A model generated the notes under the pieces. The model searched no databases. It saw only the letters and a list, made by a program, of their open reading frames with translations, and was not told the origin of the DNA. Position numbers and translations under genes: made by a program. A stretch of DNA of 64,000 bases from Chitinophaga filiformis (GTDB taxonomy: Bacteria > Bacteroidota > Bacteroidia > Chitinophagales > Chitinophagaceae): contig NZ_FNBN01000001.1 of NCBI RefSeq assembly GCF_900102545.1, positions 1,566,221 to 1,630,220 on the forward strand. Direction: 5' to 3'. This document shows positions 46,526 to 54,604 of this stretch, one piece after another. Positions within the stretch are counted from its first letter, which is position 1; each line of letters starts with the position of its first letter.

Positions 46526-47170
46526 ATGTTGAATAAAGAAGTAGCAGATCTGCGCAAAGATTACCGGCTGGCTTCCCTCAATGAGGAAGATGTAGCAGAG
46601 GATCCCATAGAACAATTTGGACGTTGGTGGAAGGATGCAACCAGTGGACAACTGAATGAACCGAATGCCATGACACTGGCGACCAGTACGCCTGACGGGT
46701 ATCCTTCAGCACGTATTGTACTATTGAAAAATTTTGATGCGGATGGTTTTGTATTCTTTACAAACTATGAAAGCCGTAAGGGAATAGAGATGGCAGCTAA
46801 CCCGAACGTATCATTGTTATTCTTCTGGCAGGAGCTGGAAAGACAGGTGCGTATAGACGGAACTGTTAGCAAAGTAGCCGCTGACGTGAGTGATGAATAT
46901 TATAACAGCAGGCCTCCTGGCAGCCGTATAGGCGCTATTGCATCTCCACAGAGTCGTGTGATACCGCATCGTAGTTTCCTGGAAGAGCAGGTGAGGGTCG
47001 TGGCTGAAAAATATGTGTTGAAAGATCCTGTGCGTCCGGCATATTGGGGTGGGTATGTAGTGAAACCTTTGAAAATGGAGTTCTGGCAGGGACGTAGCAA
47101 CCGTTTACACGATAGAATATTATACAGGCTGGAAGGTAACGAGTGGAGGATAGAACGCCTGGCGCCTTGA
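46526..47170 (+). CDS. pdxH: Pyridoxamine 5'-phosphate oxidase
   Basis: A 214-aa FMN-dependent oxidase making pyridoxal phosphate. LRKDYRLASLNE at the N-terminus, ATSTPDGYPSARIVLLKNFD and VFFTNYESRKG for FMN/PLP contact, ERQVRIDGTV in the middle and the C-terminal WQGRSNRLHDRI are diagnostic. TATCTTTG at 46498-46505 fits the -7 consensus and overlaps an upstream GTG in frame, so I use the ATG at 46526. Confidence 0.96.
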   Translation: MLNKEVADLRKDYRLASLNEEDVAEDPIEQFGRWWKDATSGQLNEPNAMTLATSTPDGYPSARIVLLKNFDADGFVFFTNYESRKGIEMAANPNVSLLFFWQELERQVRIDGTVSKVAADVSDEYYNSRPPGSRIGAIASPQSRVIPHRSFLEEQVRVVAEKYVLKDPVRPAYWGGYVVKPLKMEFWQGRSNRLHDRILYRLEGNEWRIERLAP

Positions 47171-47194
47171 TGAGCGCAGATAAGGATAAAGTTA

Positions 47195-47240
47195 GGAATT
47201 AGGAATTATCGTTTCAGGCGAATTCTTAATTCCTAATTCC
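47195..47240. terminator. Hairpin between convergent pdxH and thx
   Basis: GGAATTAGGAATTA (47195-47208) pairs with TAATTCCTAATTCC (47227-47240). It lacks a long T run but is placed like the two CAGGGATCAGG hairpins and shares their GGAATTA motif. Confidence 0.6.
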
Positions 47241-47248
47241 CAGTTGCC

Positions 47249-47365
47249 TTAAGCCTTTTTTTCAGCTTTAGCAGCAGCAGCTTTCTTTGGTTTAGCAGGT
47301 CTTGACTTGCCGAAAGAACCGTTAGAAATCTTACCTTTTTTGGTTTTGATATCACCTCTACCCAT
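47249..47365 (-). CDS. 30S ribosomal protein THX
   Basis: A 38-codon ORF, too short for standard ORF lists. It begins MGRGDIKTKKGKISNGSFGK and continues with SRPAKPKKAAAAKAEKKA. The MGRGDxKTKKGKI start and the extremely basic composition are those of bTHX, a small peptide lodged in the 30S head of Thermus and present in Bacteroidota. It is preceded by an AT-rich leader and lies just downstream of the HU gene on the same strand, behind a terminator. Confidence rests on the full-length match by eye. Confidence 0.88.
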   Translation of the reverse strand: MGRGDIKTKKGKISNGSFGKSRPAKPKKAAAAKAEKKA

Positions 47366-47470
47366 TGTAAACAGTTTGATGTTTATTATTTGTGTTTGTT
47401 AATCTGGGGATGTAACTCCCGCTAATTAGGCGCAAATTACGTAATAGCCGCTGTTAAATGCAAAAAAAAA

Positions 47471-47496
47471 AGCAAGAAACAGTAGTGTTCCTTGCT
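47471..47496 (-). terminator. Terminator of the HU gene
   Basis: AGCAAGAAAC (47471-47480) pairs with GTTCCTTGCT (47487-47496) with one mismatch; on the minus strand it runs into ten T. Confidence 0.85.
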
Positions 47497-47517
47497 TGAA
47501 TAAGTTAAGCTAACAGA

Positions 47518-47787
47518 TTAAAGCTTGTCGGACAGAGCCTTACCAGCTTTGAATTTAGCAACTTTCTTAGCTTTGATCTTGATGATCTGGCCAGTCTGTG
47601 GGTTTCTACCGTTACGAGCAGCACGTTTAGAAACAGAGAAAGTACCGAAACCTACTAAGGTTACTTTACCACCTTTTTTCAGGGTATCAGCAACAGCTTT
47701 AGTGAAAGAATCCAGCGCTTCGTTAGCTTGGGTTTTTGTGATAGCGGCATCTTTTGCCAGCTTGTCGATTAATTCGGCTTTGTTCAT
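47518..47787 (-). CDS. hup: HU family DNA-binding protein
   Basis: An 89-aa histone-like dimer. The N-terminal MNKAELIDKLAKDA and the DNA-binding arm with the VTLVGFGTFSVSKRAARNGR signature followed by NPQTG are complete. It compacts and bends DNA and is usually abundant, in keeping with the consensus promoter upstream and strong terminator downstream. Confidence 0.97.
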   Translation of the reverse strand: MNKAELIDKLAKDAAITKTQANEALDSFTKAVADTLKKGGKVTLVGFGTFSVSKRAARNGRNPQTGQIIKIKAKKVAKFKAGKALSDKL

Positions 47788-47829
47788 AGCTAGTAAGATT
47801 TAACTAGTGAATAAAATGTTTGATGTGAG

Positions 47830-47860
47830 CAAATATAGCGCGTTTTATCAGATTACCAAA
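47830..47860 (-). promoter_or_regulatory. Consensus Bacteroidota promoter of the HU gene
   Basis: On the minus strand TTTG (47857-47860), a 19-nt spacer and TATATTTG (47830-47837) match TTTG-N19-21-TAnnTTTG perfectly, 42 nt upstream of the HU start. In the rest of 47861-48093 the only recognisable motif is a single perfect DnaA-box sequence TGTGGATAA (48076-48084). Confidence 0.75.
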
Positions 47861-48093
47861 TTTTTTGAATCTTTTTTAATCAAAAAATTATCGGCTGAAA
47901 ACGCCTACAGATAACGGTTACAGCAGATTAACACTTGACATGTCAGCGATAGGGTAGCCCCCTTGCTTTGATGAAAACCGCTGTGACAGGCCATTTGCTG
48001 TACTATTTGATATAAACGCGTATGTGTTCCAAGTATTGTACCAAAGTCTAAACCCCGTGTGATCAGTGGATTTCCTGTGGATAAGTTTAACAT

Positions 48094-48396
48094 TTATACA
48101 ACCTGCATTACTGTGTTAAAAGCTACAAACTGGTTCCCGAACAGGTCGTGGGCGGTCTTCCGGAGGGCCGGCGCATGCTCTTCGAGGTAGGTTTGATAGT
48201 TCTCCAGCGTGTCTGTAAAGTACTGAGCTGAGTAGGTAGGACCATCCTGGTCATCCTGCTCAAGCAGCCTGCAGATGCGGTAATCGTGGAAAAGCCCCGT
48301 AGCCATAATAGCCGGAATATGCTCTTCTTTCATCCATTGCAGCCATCTGTCATTGATAAAGTGTGACACCTTGGTTGTGACGTTGTAAACAATCAT
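48094..48396 (-). CDS. DUF4286 family protein
   Basis: A 100-aa soluble protein with the DUF4286 pattern: MIVYNVTTKV at the N-terminus, WLQWMKEEHIPAIMATGLF, then YSAQYFTDTLENYQTYLEE and a C-terminal FVAFNTVMQ. The fold resembles dimeric alpha-beta barrels (ferredoxin-like). Found widely in Bacteroidota, function unknown. It is 15 nt downstream of xth on the same strand. Confidence 0.85.
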   Translation of the reverse strand: MIVYNVTTKVSHFINDRWLQWMKEEHIPAIMATGLFHDYRICRLLEQDDQDGPTYSAQYFTDTLENYQTYLEEHAPALRKTAHDLFGNQFVAFNTVMQVV

Positions 48397-48411
48397 GTGC
48401 GGAAATTGGCT

Positions 48412-49176
48412 TTAGGACCCCAGTTGCAGGTATACAGGACAATGGTCTGAATGCTTTACCTGTTGCCAGATCTGGGCATCCTTCAGTCTCTCCTGCAGGG
48501 GTGTTGTAACGTTAATATAATCGATACGCCAGCCTTTGTTATTGGCTCTGGCATTGGATCGTACGCTCCACCAGCTGTATTGATGCGGCTCCGGATGATA
48601 ATGACGGAAGGTATCCACAAATCCATTGCTGAAGAATTTATCCAGCCATGCCCGTTCTTCCGGCAGAAAGCCTGATGATTTCTTATTACCTACCGGGTCA
48701 TGAATGTCTATCGGCTGATGACATATATTATAGTCGCCACATACTACCAGGTTCGGCCTGGTATTTTTCAACTGATCCAGGTAACCGTAAAATTCTTCCA
48801 GCCATTGGTATTTATAGGTCTGTCTTTCGTCGCCACTGGTGCCGGAAGGGATGTAGGTATTGACAAGGGTAATATCGCCAAAATCGAGCCTTATTACACG
48901 TCCTTCTGCATCGCTCTGCATGAACCCGTTACCATATTGTACATGGTTAGGAGTGATTTTTGTCAGCACAGCCACGCCACTATACCCTTTTTTCTCTGCG
49001 GGGTACCAGTAGTGTTCGTAACCCAGTTCTTCAAATTGGCGGTAATCCACGTTGTCTTTGTGGGCTTTGATCTCCTGCAGGCATACGATATCAGCGGGAT
49101 CAGTTTTCAGCCATTCTGTAAAGCCTTTGTTCATGGCGGAACGCAGTCCGTTTACATTATAGGATACAATTCTCAT
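48412..49176 (-). CDS. xth: Exodeoxyribonuclease III
   Basis: A 254-aa AP endonuclease/3'-5' exonuclease of the EEP superfamily. MRIVSYNVNGLRSA gives the first Asn, CLQEIKA the metal-binding Glu, NTYIPSG and VVCGDYNICHQPIDI the Asp/Asn pair, YSWWSVRSNAR and WRIDYINVT the DNA-binding loop, and HSDHCPV the catalytic Asp-His. I start at the ATG ending at 49176; a five-codon longer version adds nothing conserved. Apparently co-transcribed with the DUF4286 gene. Confidence 0.95.
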   Translation of the reverse strand: MRIVSYNVNGLRSAMNKGFTEWLKTDPADIVCLQEIKAHKDNVDYRQFEELGYEHYWYPAEKKGYSGVAVLTKITPNHVQYGNGFMQSDAEGRVIRLDFGDITLVNTYIPSGTSGDERQTYKYQWLEEFYGYLDQLKNTRPNLVVCGDYNICHQPIDIHDPVGNKKSSGFLPEERAWLDKFFSNGFVDTFRHYHPEPHQYSWWSVRSNARANNKGWRIDYINVTTPLQERLKDAQIWQQVKHSDHCPVYLQLGS

Positions 49177-49229
49177 GGTGTGGTAGCTCATTCGTCCAAG
49201 GTCTATGGACAGTATTGGTGTTAATGTAT

Positions 49230-49263
49230 AAAAAAACGGTAGTCCAAGGGTGATGGACTACCG
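49230..49263 (-). terminator. Terminator of the metH operon
   Basis: CGGTAGTCCA (49237-49246) and TGGACTACCG (49254-49263) form a perfect stem with a 7-nt loop; on the minus strand TTTTTTTAT follows. It lies 14 nt after the second metH gene. Confidence 0.92.
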
Positions 49264-49276
49264 CTATATCGACTTA

Positions 49277-52027
49277 TTACATGTCATATTCAAGTACGGG
49301 GCGTAGCCATTTTTCGGCTTCCTCTATGGTCCATCCCTTGCGTGCCGCATAGTCTTCCACCTGGTCTTTCTCTATCTTGCCAAGGCCGAAATACTTAGCC
49401 TCGGGATGGGCAAAATACCAGCCGCTAACACTGGACGCAGGGTACATTGCGAGGGATTCGGTAAGGATAATACCGGTATTCGCGGTAGCATCCAGCATAT
49501 CGAACAGTTTATATTTCTCGGTGTGTTCAGGGCATGCAGGATAACCTGGCGCAGGGCGGATGCCGGAGTATTCCTCACGGATCAGCGCATCGTTGTCCAG
49601 CTGTTCATCTGTTGCATAACCCCAGAATTCCTGTCTTACACGTTTGTGCATCAACTCTGCGAAGGCTTCCACCAGCCTGTCGGCGAGGGCTTTCAGCATA
49701 ATGCTGCTGTAATCGTCATGATCTGCCTTGAACTTCTCCAGCCATTTTTCGATATCGCCGCCCGTTGTAACCGCGAAGGCGCCCATATAGTCCTGGATGC
49801 CTGCTTCTGCCGGGGCAATGAAATCGGCCAGGGAAAGGTTCGGCTGACCGGGAGCCTTTTTGATCTGCTGGCGGAGGCATTCCAGGTGAACGGTGCCGGC
49901 GCCGGGTTTGGGCGATAGTACGGAAATGGTATCGTCCGCACTTCTGTTTGCAGGGAACAGACCTATCACGCCATTGGCAGTAAGCCATTTTTCTTCTACG
50001 ATACGTTTCAGCATGGCTTTCGCATCTTCGAAGAGACGGGAAGCTTCCTTTCCTACGATTTCATCCGTAAGGATCTGCGGGAATTTACCATGCAGTTCCC
50101 AGGAGATAAAGAAGGGCTGCCAGTCAATAAACTCGGCTATTTCAGCCAGGTCATAGTTTTGGAACACCTGTACCCCCAGTTTTTTAGGTACAACCGGTTT
50201 GTAGTTGCTCCAGTCTGTGATAGCCTTATGCTGGCGGGCTTCCGCGATAGGTAGATATTGCTTTACCGGTTTCTTGTTCCGGAAGTTCTCGTTCAGTTTC
50301 TGGTACTCGATCTTCACATCGTCCAGGAAGGTCTTCTTAAGCGCCTTATTCAGCAGGCTTCCGGTAACTGTTACGCTACGGGAAGCATCCAGTACGTGTA
50401 TTACCCCATGCTCGTATTCCGGGGCTATTTTAACGGCTGTATGCGTGCGGGAGGTGGTAGCGCCTCCAATGATCAGCGGCACTTCAAAATGCTGCCGTTT
50501 CATCTCTCTGGCTACATTTACCATCTCGTCCAGGCTGGGGGTGATCAGACCACTGAGACCAATAATATCCACCTGCTCCTGGCGGGCGGTCTGTAGTATT
50601 TTCTCAGCAGGCACCATTACGCCCATATCAATGATGTCATAACCATTACAGCCCAGTACCACGCCTACAATGTTCTTCCCGATATCGTGCACGTCTCCTT
50701 TTACTGTGGCAAGCAGGATCTTTCCGGCGGATTTTACCACGCCACCGTTCAGCTCCACCAGCTTTTGCTTTTCTGCCTCTATAAAAGGAGTGAGCACTGC
50801 CACGGATTTCTTCATGACACGGGCGCTTTTCACCACCTGGGGAAGGAACATCTTACCACTGCCAAACAGGTCGCCTACTATGTTCATACCGGCCATGAGA
50901 GGGCCCTCAATTACATCCAGCGGACGTGGATATTTCTGACGGGCCTCTTCTGTATCAGCCTCAATATAGTCTGTAATACCATTTACCAGGGCATGACTCA
51001 GGCGATCTTCCACAGTTCCCTGGCGCCAGGTTTCATCCTTTTCGATCACTTTACCTTTACTCTTCACCGTTTCGGCAAAGGCGATCAGGCGTTCTGTAGC
51101 GTCTTCCCGGCGGTTCAGGATAGCGTCGTCGCAGAGTTCACGCAGTTCCGGCTCTATTTCGTCATAGATCTGGAGCATACCGGCATTCACAATACCCATG
51201 TTCATACCTGCCTTGATGGCATGGAAGAGGAACGCGGAGTGCATGGCTTCACGCACCACATCGTTACCACGGAAAGAGAAGGAAATATTACTTACCCCAC
51301 CGCTTACACTGGTGAGGGGCATCAGTTCTTTTATACGGCGGGTAGCGTTGATGAAGTCTACCGCATAGTTATTATGCTCTTCTATACCTGTGGCAATCGC
51401 GAAGATGTTAGGGTCGAAGATGATATCCTGCGGGTCAAAGCCAACCTTTTCTGTCAGTATTTTATAAGAGCGGTGGCAGAAGCTGACCTTCTTCTCTTCG
51501 GTATCAGCCTGTCCGTGTTCATCGAAAGCCATGACTACCACGGCGGCGCCAAAGGCTTTACAGATCTGGGCCTGTTCAATGAACTTGGCTTCCCCTTCCT
51601 TCAGGCTGATGGAGTTTACGATACATTTACCCTGCAGGCATTTGAGGCCGGCCTCTATGATGCTGAATTTACTGGAGTCGATCATCACCGGAATCCTGGA
51701 GATGTCTGGTTCTGAGGCCAGAAGGTTCAGGAAGGTCGTCATTGCCTTTTCTCCATCCAGGAGGGCATCATCCATGTTCACATCCAGTACCTGCGCACCA
51801 TTTTCCACCTGCTGGCGGGCTACAGAGAGGGCTTCTTCATATAATCCTTCCCGGATCAGGCGGGCAAATTTCTTCGAACCGGTTACGTTGGTACGTTCAC
51901 CGATATTAATGAAATTGGTCTCAGGCCTTACCACCAGCGGTTCCAAACCACTCAGACGGAGGTAAGGTTTTATCACTTTGGTTCCGGGTGTCTGTAAAGT
52001 ATCTGCTGAAGTGATTGTTTCGCTCAT
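49277..52027 (-). CDS. metH: Methionine synthase, C-terminal subunit (folate, cobalamin and reactivation modules)
   Basis: 916 aa, corresponding to the last three modules of classical MetH. The pterin-binding TIM barrel has [15 protein letters not shown] near residue 43. The cobalamin cap and Rossmann domain carry DVHDIGKN (the axial His of DxHxxG), [10 protein letters not shown] and GGATTS. The C-terminal AdoMet-binding reactivation domain has [14 protein letters not shown] and [20 protein letters not shown]. It lacks the homocysteine module, which is encoded by the separate gene 32 nt upstream. Together they make about 1254 aa, the length of a normal one-piece MetH. Confidence 0.95.
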   Translation of the reverse strand: MSETITSADTLQTPGTKVIKPYLRLSGLEPLVVRPETNFINIGERTNVTGSKKFARLIREGLYEEALSVARQQVENGAQVLDVNMDDALLDGEKAMTTFLNLLASEPDISRIPVMIDSSKFSIIEAGLKCLQGKCIVNSISLKEGEAKFIEQAQICKAFGAAVVVMAFDEHGQADTEEKKVSFCHRSYKILTEKVGFDPQDIIFDPNIFAIATGIEEHNNYAVDFINATRRIKELMPLTSVSGGVSNISFSFRGNDVVREAMHSAFLFHAIKAGMNMGIVNAGMLQIYDEIEPELRELCDDAILNRREDATERLIAFAETVKSKGKVIEKDETWRQGTVEDRLSHALVNGITDYIEADTEEARQKYPRPLDVIEGPLMAGMNIVGDLFGSGKMFLPQVVKSARVMKKSVAVLTPFIEAEKQKLVELNGGVVKSAGKILLATVKGDVHDIGKNIVGVVLGCNGYDIIDMGVMVPAEKILQTARQEQVDIIGLSGLITPSLDEMVNVAREMKRQHFEVPLIIGGATTSRTHTAVKIAPEYEHGVIHVLDASRSVTVTGSLLNKALKKTFLDDVKIEYQKLNENFRNKKPVKQYLPIAEARQHKAITDWSNYKPVVPKKLGVQVFQNYDLAEIAEFIDWQPFFISWELHGKFPQILTDEIVGKEASRLFEDAKAMLKRIVEEKWLTANGVIGLFPANRSADDTISVLSPKPGAGTVHLECLRQQIKKAPGQPNLSLADFIAPAEAGIQDYMGAFAVTTGGDIEKWLEKFKADHDDYSSIMLKALADRLVEAFAELMHKRVRQEFWGYATDEQLDNDALIREEYSGIRPAPGYPACPEHTEKYKLFDMLDATANTGIILTESLAMYPASSVSGWYFAHPEAKYFGLGKIEKDQVEDYAARKGWTIEEAEKWLRPVLEYDM

Positions 52028-52059
52028 TTGTGTTGCTGTAGTAATTTATCAGTATAGAC

Positions 52060-53076
52060 TTACGCCAATTCTTCCACCTTTACCGGCAGAGGTCTAGGAG
52101 GCAGGGTCTTTACATGTTCTGCAATGTGGCGGATATGATCTGGTGTGGTACCACAACAGCCGCCTACGATGTTCACAAAACCTTCCCGGGCAAAATCTTC
52201 AATGATGTGTGCCGTATGATCAGGTGTTTCATCATATTCTCCAAAGGCATTCGGCAGACCCGCATTCGGGTAGCAGCTTACATTGCAGGCTGCTATCTGC
52301 GACAGCTCAGAGATATAAGGACGCATCTGTTCTCCACCCAGGGCGCAATTGAGCCCTACTGAGAATGGTTTTGCATGCATCACGGAGATATAGAAGGCTT
52401 CCAGTGTCTGGCCGCTCAGCGTTCTTCCGGAAGCATCCGTGATAGTACCTGATATCATCACCGGGAGTTCAGGCTGGGCGATATCACGGAAGTATTTCTT
52501 TGCAGCGAAGATGGCGGCCTTACTGTTCAGCGTGTCAAAGATGGTCTCAATGAGCAGGATGTCTACGCCTCCTTCATGCAATCCTTTGACCTGTTCGTAG
52601 TAAGCATTTACTACTTCGTCAAAAGTAACGGAACGGAAGCCCGGATTGTTTACATCGGGAGAGAGAGACAGCGTTTTGTTCAGCGGACCGATGGCGCCCG
52701 CCACAAACCTTGGCTTATCAGGAGTCTTAGCGGTATACTCATCTGCAGCTTTCCTGGCGATACGGGCAGCGGCTACGTTCAGCTCATAGGCAAGCGACTG
52801 CATATCGTAGTCTGCCATGGCAATGAAAGTGCTGCTGAAAGTATTGGTCTCGATAATATCGGCGCCGGCTTCCAGGTATTCTTTATGTATTGCTTCGATG
52901 ATATGGGGTTGTGTAAGACAGAGCAGGTCATTATTACCTTTTACATCCAGATGATAATCTTTAAAGCGTTCACCCCTGTAATCCGCTTCCTCCAGCTTGT
53001 ACCGCTGGATCATGGTACCCATTGCTCCATCAATGATCAGAATGCGCTCTGCGGCGCATTGGGATAATGATTTCAT
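52060..53076 (-). CDS. metH: Methionine synthase, homocysteine-binding subunit
   Basis: A 338-aa homocysteine S-methyltransferase barrel. [15 protein letters not shown] starts the domain, [12 protein letters not shown] follows, and the three zinc cysteines appear as GLNCALG and GGCCGTTP. This is the first module of B12-dependent MetH as a free-standing protein; it needs the downstream subunit for cobalamin and folate. The stop codon is intact and the next gene starts 32 nt later, so the split is a clean gene fission rather than a frameshift. A candidate SAM-II riboswitch occupies the leader. Confidence 0.95.
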   Translation of the reverse strand: MKSLSQCAAERILIIDGAMGTMIQRYKLEEADYRGERFKDYHLDVKGNNDLLCLTQPHIIEAIHKEYLEAGADIIETNTFSSTFIAMADYDMQSLAYELNVAAARIARKAADEYTAKTPDKPRFVAGAIGPLNKTLSLSPDVNNPGFRSVTFDEVVNAYYEQVKGLHEGGVDILLIETIFDTLNSKAAIFAAKKYFRDIAQPELPVMISGTITDASGRTLSGQTLEAFYISVMHAKPFSVGLNCALGGEQMRPYISELSQIAACNVSCYPNAGLPNAFGEYDETPDHTAHIIEDFAREGFVNIVGGCCGTTPDHIRHIAEHVKTLPPRPLPVKVEELA

Positions 53077-53086
53077 AATTGTAATA

Positions 53087-53148
53087 CGTTTATTAGTTAC
53101 GGTTCAATAATACCCGCAGGTCGAACAATAAACAAATCCACCCGCGGA
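53087..53148 (-). promoter_or_regulatory. Candidate SAM-II-type riboswitch upstream of metH
   Basis: Minus-strand RNA, 3' end 11 nt before the metH ATG. P1: TCCGCGGGT (53148-53140) with ACCTGCGGG (53121-53113), nine pairs including two G-U. Loop 1 opens with GGATTTG, containing the GAUUU conserved in SAM-II. P2: TTATTGTTC with GAACCGTAA (53105-53097), eight of nine pairs, forming an H-type pseudoknot whose 5' strand almost abuts P1. CTAATAAA follows P2 directly, where SAM-II has CUAAAAA. The gene context (methionine synthesis) fits SAM repression. Deviations: one P2 mismatch and a modified tail. Confidence 0.62.
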
Positions 53149-53158
53149 GACTAGTAAA

Positions 53159-53166
53159 CAAAGGTA
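53159..53166 (-). promoter_or_regulatory. -7 element of the metH operon
   Basis: TACCTTTG on the minus strand, 11 nt before the riboswitch P1 stem, so transcription would begin just before the aptamer. No clear -33 box. Of the remaining 53167-53440, only a TACTTTTG (53408-53415) for the divergent small gene is recognisable. Confidence 0.5.
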
Positions 53167-53440
53167 CTTAATAATTACCTTATTATGTCGGTGTACGGCA
53201 TTGCGAAAGAGCTTACGGCAACATGAAACTCGCAGAATGAAAATGATCTATAGAGAAAAACTAATTCAGGTATAAGGAACAATACGGACACGAAAGTGGA
53301 CAAAAGTAACTCAGGTTATCGTTTTAATAATCGTATTATGTTAATTATCAGTTAATTGTATTGAATAATTATTGTTTTAGATAACGACTTTATTAATAAA
53401 TAATACCTACTTTTGTTACATAAAGGCTTAAACAATATTT

Positions 53441-53653
53441 ATGACTAATTCAATAATCACGATAACGCTTGCCGTCGCATTTGCTGTAGCAGTCGTTGTA
53501 AAGTTTGGAGGATTTGTTATCAACAATTTTAGAAAAACCCGGAAACTCAGGATCCAGAGCAAAAGCGGGGAAATTGTTGAACTTGATTTAGAGAAGAAAA
53601 ACGATATAGATACAGTTAACCGGTTTACTGAGATATTCCTGGGACTTAAATAA
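53441..53653 (+). CDS. Small single-pass membrane protein, EACC1-tail-like
   Basis: 70 aa: one N-terminal transmembrane helix (about 5-27), a basic stretch (RKTRK), then KLRIQSKSGEIVELDL and a short helix DIDTVNRFTEIF. The order TM helix, beta hairpin with a central Gly, then a short helix resembles the C-terminal half of EACC1 proteins, membrane components described in NTPase-linked conflict systems. It lacks the N-terminal domain of those proteins, and no effector is nearby. The likeness is structural and by eye only. TACTTTTG (53408-53415) is a -7 match upstream. A second small membrane gene follows after 8 nt. Confidence 0.55.
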   Translation: MTNSIITITLAVAFAVAVVVKFGGFVINNFRKTRKLRIQSKSGEIVELDLEKKNDIDTVNRFTEIFLGLK

Positions 53654-53661
53654 ACACGTTT

Positions 53662-54058
53662 TTGGCAAAGGTTTCGTCCCCAAAAGATTCCACTACGACC
53701 TCCAAAAATGCAAAAAACGATACTGGTGATAATATGGCGGGAGCAGGTGGAGGTATGTTAATCGCAAGTCTCGCAAATAATTTACCAGAAGATAACCCTC
53801 TAAAATCCTGGCTTATAATTTTAGCTCCCGCTTTCGCCCTGGGGTATAAAAGTTGTCTGGTCAAAGGTCTCAGCTTATTTTGAACAGAAGGAGATTAATA
53901 AAGAACGCGGAGAAGTAATTAAGGAAATTGATGATCTATTAATGGATCCTTCTATAAGTGAGGAGGGGAAAGTCAAGCTCAGAGAGAGAAGAGAGAAAAC
54001 AAAGTTATCTACTGTGGAGGAACTGCTGAAGCATTTTGAAAAGATAACTTCAGCATAA
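53662..54058 (+). pseudogene. Second small membrane protein gene, disrupted by a frameshift
   Basis: The frame from TTG 53662 (or ATG 53734) encodes a polar start, a hydrophobic segment around SWLIILAPAFALGYK, then stops at 53881. The +1 frame, open from 53825, continues with VVWSKVSAYFEQKE and a helical charged tail to a stop at 54056-54058. Removing one A from the AAAA run at 53848-53851 joins the two into a continuous protein of about 131 aa with a TM hairpin and cytoplasmic helical tail. Real decay, a sequencing error in a homopolymer, or programmed frameshifting cannot be told apart here. No known family. Confidence 0.6.
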
Positions 54059-54115
54059 AATATATGGGAAGAAGTTGTATAGAAAGTAAATACAACCTCG
54101 TTTCCTCTGACAAGC

Positions 54116-54332
54116 TAGCCCCTTACCAAATTAAGAGCGACAGCGGAAGTAGCAGGCGGTTTCAGATGGGAATGGCGGGCCTTCGGCTCTCCGGCGACAC
54201 GACCGATGCTGTCCAATCCATATTCAGCCCCCTATTCGATTGACAATGCTTAATAGCTTTCCGGAGAGGAGAGGCGCCGACCGCCATCCCATACTGAAAC
54301 CGAAGCTACTTAGCGTGAATCCAAAGGGGGTA
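54116..54332. repeat. Rod-like imperfect palindrome, ~217 nt
   Basis: Nested complementary arms run from the outside in: TAGCCCCTT (54116-54124)/AAGGGGGTA, AAGTAGC (54147-54153)/GCTACTT (54305-54311), CGGTTTCAG (54157-54165)/CTGAAACCG (54294-54302), ATGGGAATGGCGG/CCGCCATCCCAT (54281-54292, one bulge), CTCTCCGG (54187-54194)/CCGGAGAG (54261-54268), TGTCCAATC (54210-54218)/GATTGACA (54238-54245). Mismatched segments separate them. A perfect 10-bp direct repeat ATACAACCTC lies at 54090-54099 and 54341-54350. The left copy also forms a GTTGTAT/ATACAAC hairpin (54074-54096). No ORF. Confidence 0.75.
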
Positions 54333-54379
54333 TATCAATGATACAACCTCTTTGAATTTATAGTAGTTAATAGAAAAAA

Positions 54380-54411
54380 TTTGTTTTGATTTGTAAAGTC
54401 TACTATATTTG
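54380..54411 (+). promoter_or_regulatory. Consensus Bacteroidota promoter of the Cys-rich short ORF
   Basis: TTTG (54380-54383), exactly 20 nt, then TATATTTG (54404-54411): a perfect match to TTTG-N19-21-TAnnTTTG. Transcription should start near 54417. An AGGAGG sequence follows at 54421-54426, rare for this phylum. Confidence 0.75.
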
Positions 54412-54439
54412 TAGGGTAATAGGAGGCAACGCTTCCGCA

Positions 54440-54544
54440 ATGAGAATTACAATGCAAACAGACGCACAACAATCGTTAAGGCATTTCAGCACCCAGAACA
54501 TGCTTATATACAACTGCCTTTATAACCAGGGCTGTTGTTGCTAA
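54440..54544 (+). CDS. 34-codon ORF ending in Cys-Cys-Cys, possible leader peptide
   Basis: Starts at ATG 54440 (a second in-frame ATG is at 54452). The peptide contains RHFSTQNMLIYNCLYNQG and ends with three consecutive cysteine codons (TGT TGT TGC) directly before TAA. It is the first ORF behind a perfect promoter. A hairpin (54541-54549 with 54568-54575) begins at its last codon and stop, so a ribosome held at the cysteine codons would open that hairpin. This is the layout of an amino-acid-responsive leader, but the downstream gene is not a known cysteine gene. It may instead be a small bioactive peptide. Confidence 0.5.
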   Translation: MRITMQTDAQQSLRHFSTQNMLIYNCLYNQGCCC

Positions 54545-54575
54545 ACCGGCGCATTACCACCATTTGACCGTTTAG
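54541..54575 (+). promoter_or_regulatory. Hairpin overlapping the short-ORF stop codon
   Basis: CTAAACCGG (54541-54549, one bulged C) pairs with CCGTTTAG (54568-54575). It lies between the Cys-rich ORF and the 63-aa gene, without a T run. Confidence 0.5.
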
Positions 54576-54604
54576 TTTCGTAACCTGCATAAATCATTAT
54601 TACA

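Noticed and set aside
48076..48084. Perfect DnaA-box sequence TGTGGATAA near the HU gene, as a possible origin of replication
   Set aside because: Only a single box, with no cluster of boxes, no unwinding-region repeats and no dnaA/dnaN nearby; one 9-mer is expected by chance.
50687..51715. A 342-codon plus-strand frame antisense to metH
   Set aside because: Antisense shadow of a strongly conserved enzyme; composition (many His, Phe, Tyr) is typical of reverse-complement frames.
49277..53076. Split metH as a frameshift or sequencing artefact
   Set aside because: Each part has its own start and stop, 32 nt separate them, and the break falls exactly between domains.
54061..54350. Retron or group II intron explanation for the rod-like palindrome
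   Set aside because: No reverse transcriptase gene and none of the intron domain V or msr/msd landmarks are visible nearby.
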